Shown: in pieces, positions 25,217 through 32,743 of the stretch | Layout: every line of letters starts with the position of its first letter | How positions within the stretch are numbered: position 1 is the first letter of the stretch | NCBI RefSeq assembly: GCF_900636765.1 | Contig: NZ_LR134313.1 | Coordinates: forward strand, 1,736,001 to 1,800,000 | DNA length: 64,000 bases | Reading direction: 5' to 3' | From: Neisseria canis | Lineage (GTDB): Bacteria; Pseudomonadota; Gammaproteobacteria; Burkholderiales; Neisseriaceae | Position numbers and translations under genes: made by a program | The notes under the pieces: generated by a model | Told to the model about the DNA's origin: nothing | The model's database searches: none | Seen by the model: the letters and a program-made list of their open reading frames with translations, nothing else

Positions 25217-26050
25217 TTAGTAACCCAAGCGTTGGCAAATGGTGGATACCAGCCCTGCTTGGTTAAGCGTGTAAAAGTGCAGTCCGGGTGCACCCTCTCG
25301 CAGCAGGCGTTCGCACATTTCGGTAACCACATCCAATGCCAGCGATTTGATAGCGGCGGTGTCGTCGGCGTAGGATTGCAGCTTCAAACGCAGCCAGCGG
25401 GGGATTTCTGCGCCGCATGTATCGGAAAAGCGCGTTAGTTTGGAGAAGCTGGCAATCGGCATGATGCCGGGAATAATCGGAATATTCACGCCACGGCCCT
25501 GCACGTCGTCCACAAAGCGGAAATAGGCATCGGTGTTGTAAAAATATTGGGTAATGGCGGAATCGGCTCCGGCTTTGACTTTGCGTACGAAATTATTCAG
25601 GTCGTCTTCCGCGCTGCGTGCCTGCGGGTGAAATTCAGGATAAGCCGCCACTTCGATGTGGAAATGGTTGCCGAATTCGTTTTTAATCAGGGAAACCAGT
25701 TCGTTGGCATAAAACAAGCCGTCCATGCCTGCGCCCATGCCGGAAGGAATGTCTCCGCGCAAGGCAACAATATGGCGTATGCCCAAGGCTTTATATTCAT
25801 TCAGTAAATCAACTACTTCCTGCGGCTGCATGCCGATGCAGGGCAAATGCGGCGCGGCAGCGATGCCTTCGCTTAAAATATCCTGAATGGTCTGCATGGT
25901 GCCTTCTTTGGTTGAGCCGCCGGCACCTGATGTGCAGCTGAAAAAATCCGGCGCGTATTGGCTGAGCTGTTTGCGCGTGATAACTTGTTTTGCCCTGCCT
26001 TCGGGGGTGCGTGTCGGGAAGAATTCGAAACTGAGTTTGGGTAGCGACAT
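25217..26050 (-). CDS. metF: 5,10-methylenetetrahydrofolate reductase
   Basis: This 277-residue flavoenzyme makes 5-methyl-THF for methionine synthesis. It is a TIM barrel with LSFEFFPTRTPEGRAK at the start, TSGAGGSTKEGT, IVALRGDIPSG with the FAD/folate aspartate, and ITQYFYNTDAYFRFVDD. A GGAG site eight bases before the ATG at 26050 decides the start; the frame to 26113 adds 21 unlike residues. The C-terminal LREGAPGLHFYTLNQAG is typical. No met regulon site was recognised. Confidence 0.93.
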   Translation of the reverse strand: MSLPKLSFEFFPTRTPEGRAKQVITRKQLSQYAPDFFSCTSGAGGSTKEGTMQTIQDILSEGIAAAPHLPCIGMQPQEVVDLLNEYKALGIRHIVALRGDIPSGMGAGMDGLFYANELVSLIKNEFGNHFHIEVAAYPEFHPQARSAEDDLNNFVRKVKAGADSAITQYFYNTDAYFRFVDDVQGRGVNIPIIPGIMPIASFSKLTRFSDTCGAEIPRWLRLKLQSYADDTAAIKSLALDVVTEMCERLLREGAPGLHFYTLNQAGLVSTICQRLGY

Positions 26051-26217
26051 ATAGGCGGCTCCGTAAATATTTTCAGATGCGCTTAGGTTATGTGCTGGAT
26101 TGCCCGAGTGCAAGCGGTAAAGGCAGTTTTTCTTGTGAAAAATATTCGTTTGGATATGAATTTAATTGTTGTTGCGGGTTTTCTGCTGAAAAATTAAGAG
26201 TTTGGTTTGAATGAAGC

Positions 26218-26260
26218 AATGCCTGTCTGAAAACGTTTTACAGGTTTTCAGACAGGCATT
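26218..26260. terminator. DUS-hairpin terminator of hemA
   Basis: Inverted DUS pair 19 bases past the hemA stop on the minus strand. An inner ACGTTTTACAGG spacer extends the loop. Confidence 0.7.
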
Positions 26261-26278
26261 GCAGTCGTAATCATTTTT

Positions 26279-27538
26279 TTATGGTTTATCGGGATGATGC
26301 AGGCGGTAAATCCGGGCAACCGCTTCCGACAATTCAGGATTATGGCTGCTGGCTTTGGAAAGCGTTTGGGTGGGCGAATGCAGCAGTTTGTTGGTAAGCT
26401 GTACAGACAAACGTTCGAGCACTTCTTCAGGCGATGTGCCTTTGGCAAGCTGTTTCATGGCGTTTTCCAGCACATAGCGGCGCGCCCGTTCGCCTTCGTC
26501 GCGCAGTGCGCGGATGAGCGGCACGTTTTGCCGGTTGCGCTGCCAGTCGATAAATTCCGCTACTTTTTGCGTTACCATAGCTTCGGCTTCCGCGGCTGCA
26601 CGCTGGCGTGATTCTTTACCGGTTTCAACGATTCCGGTCATGTCGTCGACCGTGTACAGGTAAATATCGTCCAGCTCGTTTACTTGTTCTTCAATATCGC
26701 GCGGCACGGCCAAGTCGAGCATGAATACGGGCATGTGCTGCCGCTCTTTCAAGGCTTTTTCTACCATGCCTTTGCCGATAATGGGCAGTTGGCTGGCGGT
26801 GGATGACACTACTACATCATAATCAAACAAAATATCGGGCAACTCGCTGAGCAGGCGGGGTTCTGCATTGACGCTTAATTTGTCGCACAGTTCTTGCGCG
26901 CGTGGCAAGGTGCGGTTGGCAACGGTAATGAGGTTGGGCTGTTTGGCGGCGAAATAAGTCGCCACCAGTTCAATCATTTCGCCGGCGCCGACAAATAAAA
27001 CATTCAATTCGCTTACAGAAGGAAAAATCTGCTCAGCCATTTTTACCGATGCGGCTGCCATTGAAACAGAATTGGCACCTACGGCGGTAGAAGAACGTAT
27101 TTCTTTTGCTACGGAAAATGTTTTTTGAAACAGGGCATTCAACCAAGTGCTGACAGCAGACTCTTCCTGTGCAACCCGCACGGCATCTTTAAGCTGCCCT
27201 AAAATCTGCGGTTCGCCCAATACCATGCTGTCCAAACCGCAGGCTACTCGGAATGCATGCTGTATGGTTTCACTACATTCGTAGGTATAAAGATAAGGGC
27301 GGATTTCTTCAATGGCTAATCCTTGATAATCAGCCAGCCACTGCATAACCGCTTCTGTATCACCGACGCAATAAAGCTCTGTCCGGTTGCAGGTGGAGAG
27401 AATTACAGCCTCTTGTGCGGCATCGCTGTGAACCAAACTACCCACGGCTTCAGGTAATGTCGCAGCGGCAAACGCAAGTTTTTCACGTATGCTCAACGGG
27501 GCGGTTTGATGGTTCAGTCCTACGGCAGTGAGTTGCAT
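26279..27538 (-). CDS. hemA: Glutamyl-tRNA reductase
   Basis: This 419-residue enzyme makes glutamate-1-semialdehyde, the first step of C5 haem synthesis. The catalytic cysteine is Cys50 in LSTCNRTELY, preceded by GLNHQTAPLSIREK. The NADPH site reads FVGAGEMIELVATYF and the C-terminal dimerisation helix has LTNKLLHSPTQTLSKAS. Full length. It is a single-gene unit divergent from the small membrane protein at 27823. Confidence 0.96.
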   Translation of the reverse strand: MQLTAVGLNHQTAPLSIREKLAFAAATLPEAVGSLVHSDAAQEAVILSTCNRTELYCVGDTEAVMQWLADYQGLAIEEIRPYLYTYECSETIQHAFRVACGLDSMVLGEPQILGQLKDAVRVAQEESAVSTWLNALFQKTFSVAKEIRSSTAVGANSVSMAAASVKMAEQIFPSVSELNVLFVGAGEMIELVATYFAAKQPNLITVANRTLPRAQELCDKLSVNAEPRLLSELPDILFDYDVVVSSTASQLPIIGKGMVEKALKERQHMPVFMLDLAVPRDIEEQVNELDDIYLYTVDDMTGIVETGKESRQRAAAEAEAMVTQKVAEFIDWQRNRQNVPLIRALRDEGERARRYVLENAMKQLAKGTSPEEVLERLSVQLTNKLLHSPTQTLSKASSHNPELSEAVARIYRLHHPDKP

Positions 27539-27822
27539 GACGGTGTTCGCTGAGGAAATATAAAGACGGCTGGAAAACGCATTATTGTATCAAAAAATCA
27601 CCAGATAAGTATAAAAGTAATGTCAGCGGCCGTTTGGATAGATTATGTAAATTGATAAGATTGCCGGGTAAACAATACTTAAAGTTAGTGCTTTTTTATT
27701 TTTTTATGATATAAGTATAAATTGAACGGCAGCCGTGCAATATCACTGCCAACGGTTGGCTTTTTTATTTGGTTTCTTCATAAACGAATGCCAAGTGTAT
27801 TTCAAACAGGACACCGTTAAAC
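27539..27822. other. Divergent intergenic region with a possible leader or small RNA
   Basis: This 284-base gap carries the promoters of hemA and of the small gene at 27823. It is A+T-rich around 27690-27720 with TATAAG-like boxes. It ends in two small stems, ACGG/CCGT near 27726-27736 and GCCAA/TTGGC at 27748-27760, the latter followed by TTTTTTATTT. Confidence 0.4.
27748..27770 (+). terminator. Possible terminator or attenuator ahead of the 27823 gene
   Basis: A short GCCAA/TTGGC stem with a three-base loop is followed by TTTTTTATTT, upstream of any gene on the plus strand. It could end a short RNA beginning near 27715 or attenuate the downstream gene. Confidence 0.4.
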
Positions 27823-28275
27823 ATGGTTAAATATCCACACATTATTCTTGCATTATTGGTCGGCTGTGTGTTCGGCTTTATAGGCTCCCGATTGTTTTTT
27901 GCTCCTTCGGCTACATCCGAGCCGTTGTTCGACGCGCCGGATGCCCCTGTGGCCGAGTTCAAAACATGGAAAAACAATAATTGGACATTCAAGCTTTCGG
28001 GCGAAAATAAAGAAAGCTCGGCGGAAGTAGCGGTGTTGGAAAACCAGGTGCTTCCGTTTAGAATTATGGTTAACGGCGCCACTTCGCCCAAGTTTTTCCA
28101 AATGGACATATCAGGCGTGCCGCATGAGCCTTACGGCACGGTTACTTTGGTGGGCGACGAGCAAAAAGGGTTTGTGAAAGAAGTGGAGCTTTGGTCTGCG
28201 CAGAAAATTTACCGCCTCAAGCGCACGAAGGCGGGCGGCAATTGGACGATGCAGGAAGTGAACCTGAAAAAATAA
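27823..28275 (+). CDS. Small membrane-anchored periplasmic protein, unknown function
   Basis: I do not recognise this 150-residue protein. The first ~25 residues form one hydrophobic helix ([20 protein letters not shown]), so it is probably anchored in the inner membrane facing the periplasm. The rest looks beta-rich, with [13 protein letters not shown] and [19 protein letters not shown]. The last stretch resembles YDLKKQAGGVWRAENVRL in the protein at 31916-32347, so the two may be distant paralogues. pdxH starts 26 bases after its stop, with one DUS between. Confidence 0.7.
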   Translation: MVKYPHIILALLVGCVFGFIGSRLFFAPSATSEPLFDAPDAPVAEFKTWKNNNWTFKLSGENKESSAEVAVLENQVLPFRIMVNGATSPKFFQMDISGVPHEPYGTVTLVGDEQKGFVKEVELWSAQKIYRLKRTKAGGNWTMQEVNLKK

Positions 28276-28288
28276 ATGCCTGTCTGAA
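28276..28288 (+). repeat. Single DUS before pdxH
   Basis: One forward DUS lies between the stop codon of the small membrane protein and the GTG of pdxH. No partner arm, so no terminator is expected. Confidence 0.85.
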
Positions 28289-28301
28289 AAAGGAACCGGT
28301 C

Positions 28302-28934
28302 GTGGATTTGCATGATATACGTGAAGAATACAGCAAAAGGGAATTGTCGGAACAAGATTGTGATGCCAGCCCGATTGTTCAGTTTGAACAGTGGCTCGGT
28401 GAGGCAATGAAAGCGGCGGTAAACGAACCGACTGCGGTGAATGTGGCCACGGTAAGGGAAGACGGCAGGCCTTCCAACAGAATGGTGCTGCTGAAAGAAG
28501 TGAACCCCAAAGGCTTTGTGTTTTTTACCAATTATCAAAGCCAAAAAGGGCGCGCGATTGCGGCCAATCCGTTTGCCGCGATGACCTTTTTCTGGCCTGA
28601 GCTGGAACGGCAGGTACGCATTGAAGGGCGCGTGGAAAAGCTTAGCGATAAGGATTCGGACGAGTATTTCGATTTGCGGCCTTATACCAGCCGCATCGGT
28701 GCGTGGGCCAGCGAGCAAAGCAGCGTATTGGAAAGCAAGGCGGTGCTGGTGGCAAAAGCGGCTGCCGTAGGCGTGAAGCATCCGTTTCATGTCCCGCGCC
28801 CGCCGCATTGGGGCGGCTATGTGGTGATTCCCGATGCCGTAGAATTCTGGCAAGGCAGACCGAGCCGCCTGCATGACCGCATACGCTACCGTTTGGAAAA
28901 CAATGTATGGATTAAAGAGCGTTTGTCGCCTTGA
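28302..28934 (+). CDS. pdxH: Pyridoxamine/pyridoxine 5'-phosphate oxidase
   Basis: This 210-residue FMN enzyme makes pyridoxal phosphate. It has [55 protein letters not shown] and the C-terminal [17 protein letters not shown], all canonical. No ATG fits the family start; a GTG at 28302 (GTG GAT TTG CAT GAT) does, with AAGGAAC nine bases upstream. An unrelated longer frame starts at 28191. pdxJ, the preceding pathway enzyme, is at 29917. Confidence 0.95.
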   Translation: MDLHDIREEYSKRELSEQDCDASPIVQFEQWLGEAMKAAVNEPTAVNVATVREDGRPSNRMVLLKEVNPKGFVFFTNYQSQKGRAIAANPFAAMTFFWPELERQVRIEGRVEKLSDKDSDEYFDLRPYTSRIGAWASEQSSVLESKAVLVAKAAAVGVKHPFHVPRPPHWGGYVVIPDAVEFWQGRPSRLHDRIRYRLENNVWIKERLSP

Positions 28935-29074
28935 TATCGGTGTGTGTTCAAATTGTTGCGAAGCCGGAGGATTGCCATCTCCGGCTTTGCTGTTTTCGGG
29001 TTTAAAATATTTCTACTTCAAACCCGAGTGCGTCCGAATTTTAATACGGAGCTTGAGGTATAATTTGCGCAATT

Positions 29075-29842
29075 ATGCCGACGACGCAAACCATGTCAGA
29101 TAAATCACACCGTATCAACCACCAACCTGCTTTCCTGCTCACGGCCACTCCGTGGCGGGAAAGCAGTTTGTGGCTGGAAGTGTTCAGCCGCGATTATGGT
29201 CGTGTGGCGCTGCTGGCGCGCAGCGCGCGCAAACGGCAGAGCGAGCTGCGCGGTGTGTTGGTGCCGTTTGTGCCGATGGGTGCTTCATGGTATGGCAGCG
29301 GCGAATTGAAAACGCTGCACCGTGCCGAATGGTTGGGCGGCTGGGCTTTGCCGCAGGGCAGGGCGCTGTTTAGCGGGCTGTATGCCAATGAGTTGGTGTT
29401 GAAACTCACTGCGCGCGAAGATCCGCATCCCAAGCTTTACGACGCGCTGTTTGCATTGATGAAGGCGGTGGCGGTGCAGCCGAATCATGTGGCGGCTTTG
29501 CGCTGCTTTGAATGGTCGTTGCTGACCGAACTCGGTTTCGCACCGGATTTGCAGCGGGATGAGGCGGGTTGCGCCATTGATGCAAAACGCGATTACTGGC
29601 TGCGGCCGGAGCATGCGGCCTTGCCGGTTGGCGGCGCCGATAATCCGCGCCTGCAAATGAACGGAGCGCAGGGGGTGGTTATCAAAGGCAGCAGCCTGAT
29701 TCAGCTGCGCAAAGGCGAGTTCGACAGCGGAGAGGGTTTGCAGCAGGCTTTGAAGCTTACCCGTATGCTGATTGATTTCCGTTTGCCGCAAGGTGTGAAA
29801 TCGAGGCAGGTTTTGCAGCAGATGCAGGCTTTTGAAGTTTGA
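29075..29842 (+). CDS. recO: DNA repair protein RecO
   Basis: This 255-residue protein helps RecR load RecA on gapped DNA in the RecFOR pathway, which Neisseria also uses in pilin variation and transformation. The N-terminal OB fold has AFLLTATPWRESSLWLEVF and RDYGRVALLARSARKRQSEL. The helical C-terminal part has LFSGLYANELVLKLTAREDP and CFEWSLLTELGF. A second ATG at 29093 could be the true start. pdxJ follows after 74 bases containing one DUS. Confidence 0.92.
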   Translation: MPTTQTMSDKSHRINHQPAFLLTATPWRESSLWLEVFSRDYGRVALLARSARKRQSELRGVLVPFVPMGASWYGSGELKTLHRAEWLGGWALPQGRALFSGLYANELVLKLTAREDPHPKLYDALFALMKAVAVQPNHVAALRCFEWSLLTELGFAPDLQRDEAGCAIDAKRDYWLRPEHAALPVGGADNPRLQMNGAQGVVIKGSSLIQLRKGEFDSGEGLQQALKLTRMLIDFRLPQGVKSRQVLQQMQAFEV

Positions 29843-29852
29843 ATGAAACCGA

Positions 29853-29865
29853 ATGCCTGTCTGAA
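29853..29865 (+). repeat. Single DUS between recO and pdxJ
   Basis: One forward DUS copy without an inverted partner, 10 bases after the recO stop. Confidence 0.85.
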
Positions 29866-29916
29866 AACATAAAGCGGCATGTTTGGCTTGCTGCTTGAGT
29901 GAAGAAAGGAAGATCC

Positions 29917-30648
29917 ATGCTTTTAGGTGTGAATATTGATCATGTGGCCACTTTGCGCAATGCGCGGGGCACAACTTATCCCAGCCCGCTGGAGGCCGCT
30001 TTGCTGGCAGAAACGCATGGCGCCGACCTGATTACCCTGCATTTGCGCGAAGACCGCCGCCATATTAAAGACGCCGATGTGTTTGCGATTAAAAACGCCA
30101 TCCGCACCCGCATGAATCTGGAAATGGCGCTCACCGAAGAAATGCTGGAAAATGCTTTGAACGTGATGCCGCAAGACGTGTGCATCGTGCCGGAGCGGCG
30201 CGAGGAAGTAACCACCGAAGGCGGGCTGGACGTGTTGGCGCAGCAGAAAAAAATCGCCGATTACACCCGCACATTAACCTGCGCAGGCATTCGCGTTTCA
30301 TTGTTTATCGACGCTGACGAAGCGCAGATTCAGGCAGCAAAAGATGTGGGTGCGCCGGTGGTGGAACTGCACACGGGCGCTTACGCTGAAGCGCGTACGC
30401 ATGAAACGCAGCGCGAAGAATGCTCGCGTATTGAAGCCGGCGCCCATTTTGCCGGCGAGCTGGGTTTGGTGGTAAACGCAGGCCACGGGTTGACTATACA
30501 TAATGTAACGCCCATCGCCCAAATTCTTGCCATCAGCGAGCTGAATATCGGCCATTCGCTGATTTCGCAAGCCGTATTTTTAGGCTTGCCGGAAGCCATC
30601 CGGCAAATGAAAAAAGTGATGTTTGAAGCGCGCGCTTTGCCATATTGA
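29917..30648 (+). CDS. pdxJ: Pyridoxine 5'-phosphate synthase
   Basis: This 243-residue TIM-barrel enzyme condenses deoxyxylulose phosphate with an aminoacetone phosphate to give pyridoxine phosphate. It opens [17 protein letters not shown], then has [36 protein letters not shown] and [10 protein letters not shown] 29917 is preceded by AAAGGAAG; the upstream ATG at 29899 overlaps that site. It lies in the recO-pdxJ-acpS order common in proteobacteria. Confidence 0.96.
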   Translation: MLLGVNIDHVATLRNARGTTYPSPLEAALLAETHGADLITLHLREDRRHIKDADVFAIKNAIRTRMNLEMALTEEMLENALNVMPQDVCIVPERREEVTTEGGLDVLAQQKKIADYTRTLTCAGIRVSLFIDADEAQIQAAKDVGAPVVELHTGAYAEARTHETQREECSRIEAGAHFAGELGLVVNAGHGLTIHNVTPIAQILAISELNIGHSLISQAVFLGLPEAIRQMKKVMFEARALPY

Positions 30649-30650
30649 TG

Positions 30651-30674
30651 TTTTCAGACAGGCCTGTCTGAAAA
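30651..30674. repeat. Compact head-to-head DUS palindrome between pdxJ and acpS
   Basis: Reverse and forward DUS share the central GGCC (TTCAGACAGGCCTGTCTGAA), so the two 12-mers overlap. It starts three bases after the pdxJ stop and ends just before the acpS ribosome site. Confidence 0.85.
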
Positions 30675-30687
30675 AAGGAGATGCACC

Positions 30688-31065
30688 ATGATTTACGGAA
30701 TCGGTACGGATATTGTCGCCCTCAACCGCATTGAGCGGCTCCATAAAAAATACGGCAAGGCTTTTGCAGAGCGCTTGTTGAGCCAAGTGGAGCTGCTTGA
30801 GTTTGAACAGGCCGGCAAACCCGTTAATTTTCTGGCTAAGCGTTTTGCCGCCAAAGAAGCTTTTTCCAAAGCGGTAGGCACCGGCATCCGCGGCATCGTT
30901 TCGTTTGCGCGTATCACCATCGGCCACAACCATTTAGGGCGGCCGGAAATTTTATGCGCACCGGATTTGCAGGCGTGGATGGATGAGCAGGGCATCAAGC
31001 ATGTGCATTTAAGCATCAGCGATGAAAAAGATGTTGTGCAGGCCTTTGCCGTAGCGGAAAAATAA
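30688..31065 (+). CDS. acpS: Holo-[acyl-carrier-protein] synthase
   Basis: This 125-residue enzyme moves 4'-phosphopantetheine from CoA to ACP, switching on fatty acid synthesis. The motifs are GIGTDIVALNRIERL with the metal-binding Asp, KRFAAKEAFSKAVGTGI with the second acidic residue, and LSISDEKDVVQAFAV at the end. AAAGGAG precedes ATG 30688. It is part of the recO-pdxJ-acpS cluster and the nudix gene follows 20 bases on. Confidence 0.96.
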   Translation: MIYGIGTDIVALNRIERLHKKYGKAFAERLLSQVELLEFEQAGKPVNFLAKRFAAKEAFSKAVGTGIRGIVSFARITIGHNHLGRPEILCAPDLQAWMDEQGIKHVHLSISDEKDVVQAFAVAEK

Positions 31066-31085
31066 TCGGGCGGAACAATCAGAAC

Positions 31086-31907
31086 ATGCTGAAAGAAAAC
31101 GATATGCCGCAAGACGACCGCCCTTTGCTGCGCGTGGTTGCCGGCGTTGTGTTAAACGGGCAGGGCGATTACCTGCTCGCTTCGCGCCCCGAAGGCAAGC
31201 CTTATGCCGGATACTGGGAATTTGCCGGAGGCAAAGTCGAGCCGCAGGAAAGCGAACTGGATGCGCTGAAACGCGAGTTTGAAGAAGAGCTGGGCATTCA
31301 TATCCACCATGCAACGCCGTGGTTAACCAAAATCCATATGTATGAACACGCGCATGTCCACCTGCGTTTTTTCCGCGTAAAAGCAGGCGATTGGTCGGGC
31401 ACTTTGCAGGCCAAAGAAGGGCAGAGCTGGTCGTGGCAGAAAGCGGGCGATTTTACCGTGTCGCCTATGCTGCCGGCCAACGGGCCGGTGCTCGCTGCAT
31501 TGGCCGTACCGACCGAGCTGGCGGGCAGCGCCGAAACAGGTTTTACAGGCGAAAACCGTATGGGCGATTATCGTGTGGTGCCGTTTGCCATGTGGGAGCC
31601 GGCGCACAAGCATTGTTTGATTGGTGCGGAAGCTTTGAAACACTACGGCAGGCGGCCGCAGGTGGAAAGTTTGTGGGTGTTGGTTGAGAATGCCGAACAG
31701 TTTGCCGGTGCGCCCGATGCCGATGTGGTGGTATGGCGCTCGGCATGTGAGGAGTCGGCCGAACGGGTTTTACAGGTATTGCGGGAAGGTGTCGGCGTGC
31801 CGTTGGTGGTGTTGGCAGAAGAATGCCTGTCTGAAAAATACCGTTCGGCCTGGTTGGAAGCAGGTGCACATGCCGTGGTAAACGAGCGGCAAACCGGATG
31901 GGCATAG
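31086..31907 (+). CDS. Nudix (MutT) hydrolase fused to a TenI/ThiE-like C-terminal domain
   Basis: Residues ~10-140 are a MutT-type nudix domain that would cleanse oxidised nucleotides such as 8-oxo-dGTP; the nudix box is GGKVEPQESELDALKREFEE followed by ELGI. The remaining ~130 residues (CLIGAEALKHYGRR ... GVPLVVLAEECLSEKYR ... AGAHAVVN) look like a reduced thiamine-phosphate-synthase fold, a known fusion in proteobacteria. The order of ThiE active-site residues is not kept. A DUS lies inside the coding sequence at 31822-31834. Starts at 31086 or 31104 are both possible. Confidence 0.82.
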   Translation: MLKENDMPQDDRPLLRVVAGVVLNGQGDYLLASRPEGKPYAGYWEFAGGKVEPQESELDALKREFEEELGIHIHHATPWLTKIHMYEHAHVHLRFFRVKAGDWSGTLQAKEGQSWSWQKAGDFTVSPMLPANGPVLAALAVPTELAGSAETGFTGENRMGDYRVVPFAMWEPAHKHCLIGAEALKHYGRRPQVESLWVLVENAEQFAGAPDADVVVWRSACEESAERVLQVLREGVGVPLVVLAEECLSEKYRSAWLEAGAHAVVNERQTGWA

Positions 31908-31915
31908 GACGGCAA

Positions 31916-32347
31916 ATGGATAAAAACAAAAAGTGGATGATGATAGGTGCGTTGCTGCTGGCGTTTGCCGCGGTAAAACTCGGTATGCTTTATATTTGGA
32001 ACAAGCGGCAGCCGCAAGCGCAAGACGTGTCGGCGCAATGCGATGTGCGCAAAGGCTGCGTTTTGCCGGGCGGCGCAACCGTTAAATTCAGCGAGCCGCT
32101 CAGTGCCAAAGCCCCTTTCAATATCGAAATCAACCATGTACCGCAAGATGTTCAAAGCGTTTACCTCAGCTTCAGCATGAGCAATATGGATATGGGGTTT
32201 AACCGCTATGATCTGAAAAAACAGGCCGGCGGTGTGTGGCGTGCAGAAAATGTCCGGCTGCCGATATGCACGGATAACCGACACGACTATCTGGCGGATA
32301 TCCACATCAACGGCCGGGTTTTTCAGACAGGCTTTACCGCCGAATAA
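31916..32347 (+). CDS. Small membrane-anchored periplasmic protein, unknown function
   Basis: This 143-residue protein is not a family I can name. One N-terminal hydrophobic helix (WMMIGALLLAFAAVKLGMLYIW) should anchor it with the rest in the periplasm. The outer part has three cysteines (CDVRKGC and PICTDN) and the run SMSNMDMGFNRYDLKKQAGG, which faintly recalls YtkA/FixH-like metal-handling domains. GGACGG before ATG 31916 decides the start, eight bases after the nudix stop. It may be a distant paralogue of the 27823 gene. Confidence 0.7.
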   Translation: MDKNKKWMMIGALLLAFAAVKLGMLYIWNKRQPQAQDVSAQCDVRKGCVLPGGATVKFSEPLSAKAPFNIEINHVPQDVQSVYLSFSMSNMDMGFNRYDLKKQAGGVWRAENVRLPICTDNRHDYLADIHINGRVFQTGFTAE

Positions 32348-32358
32348 GGATTATGCCT

Positions 32359-32397
32359 ATGCCTGTCTGAAAAAACAGTGTGTTTTCAGACAGGCAT
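32359..32397. terminator. DUS-hairpin terminator at the end of the recO-to-31916 cluster
   Basis: Inverted DUS pair with a loop containing CAGTGTG, followed by TTATTC. It lies 11 bases past the stop codon at 32347. Confidence 0.75.
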
Positions 32398-32445
32398 TTA
32401 TTCTATACAATTCCAAGTGAAACCATGCTATGAAAGGAAACCGCT

Positions 32446-32736
32446 ATGATCGGTCAGAAACTGTTTGAAGAAGTGAGCGCAAAAGTGAGCGAAACCATTG
32501 CCAACAGCCCGGCAAAAGACGTTGAAAAAAACGTAAAAGCCATGCTCGGCAGCGCATTCAACCGCATGGATCTGATAACCCGTGAAGAATTTGATATCCA
32601 GCAGCAAGTGCTGATTAAAACCCGTACCAAGCTGGCCGAGTTGGAAGAGCGCGTAGCCAAGCTCGAAGCAAGCCTGTCTGCTTCGGCAGAACCGGCACAA
32701 GCCGCCCAACAAACCGATACATCCTCAGAAGGATAA
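32446..32736 (+). CDS. ubiK: Ubiquinone biosynthesis accessory factor UbiK (YqiC/BMFP family)
   Basis: This 96-residue helical protein is thought to assist the Ubi complex, binding UbiJ and lipids in aerobic ubiquinone synthesis. It has FNRMDLITREEFDIQQQVL and a C-terminal coiled coil TKLAELEERVAKLEASL, both typical. AAAGGAAA precedes ATG 32446. comM starts seven bases after its stop. Another quinone gene, ubiE, lies at 56297. Confidence 0.9.
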   Translation: MIGQKLFEEVSAKVSETIANSPAKDVEKNVKAMLGSAFNRMDLITREEFDIQQQVLIKTRTKLAELEERVAKLEASLSASAEPAQAAQQTDTSSEG

Positions 32737-32743
32737 GCCGTTC

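Noticed and set aside
28191..28301. Upstream extension of pdxH to an ATG
   Set aside because: The 37 extra residues lie in the preceding gene and the DUS; the GTG at 28302 matches the family start.
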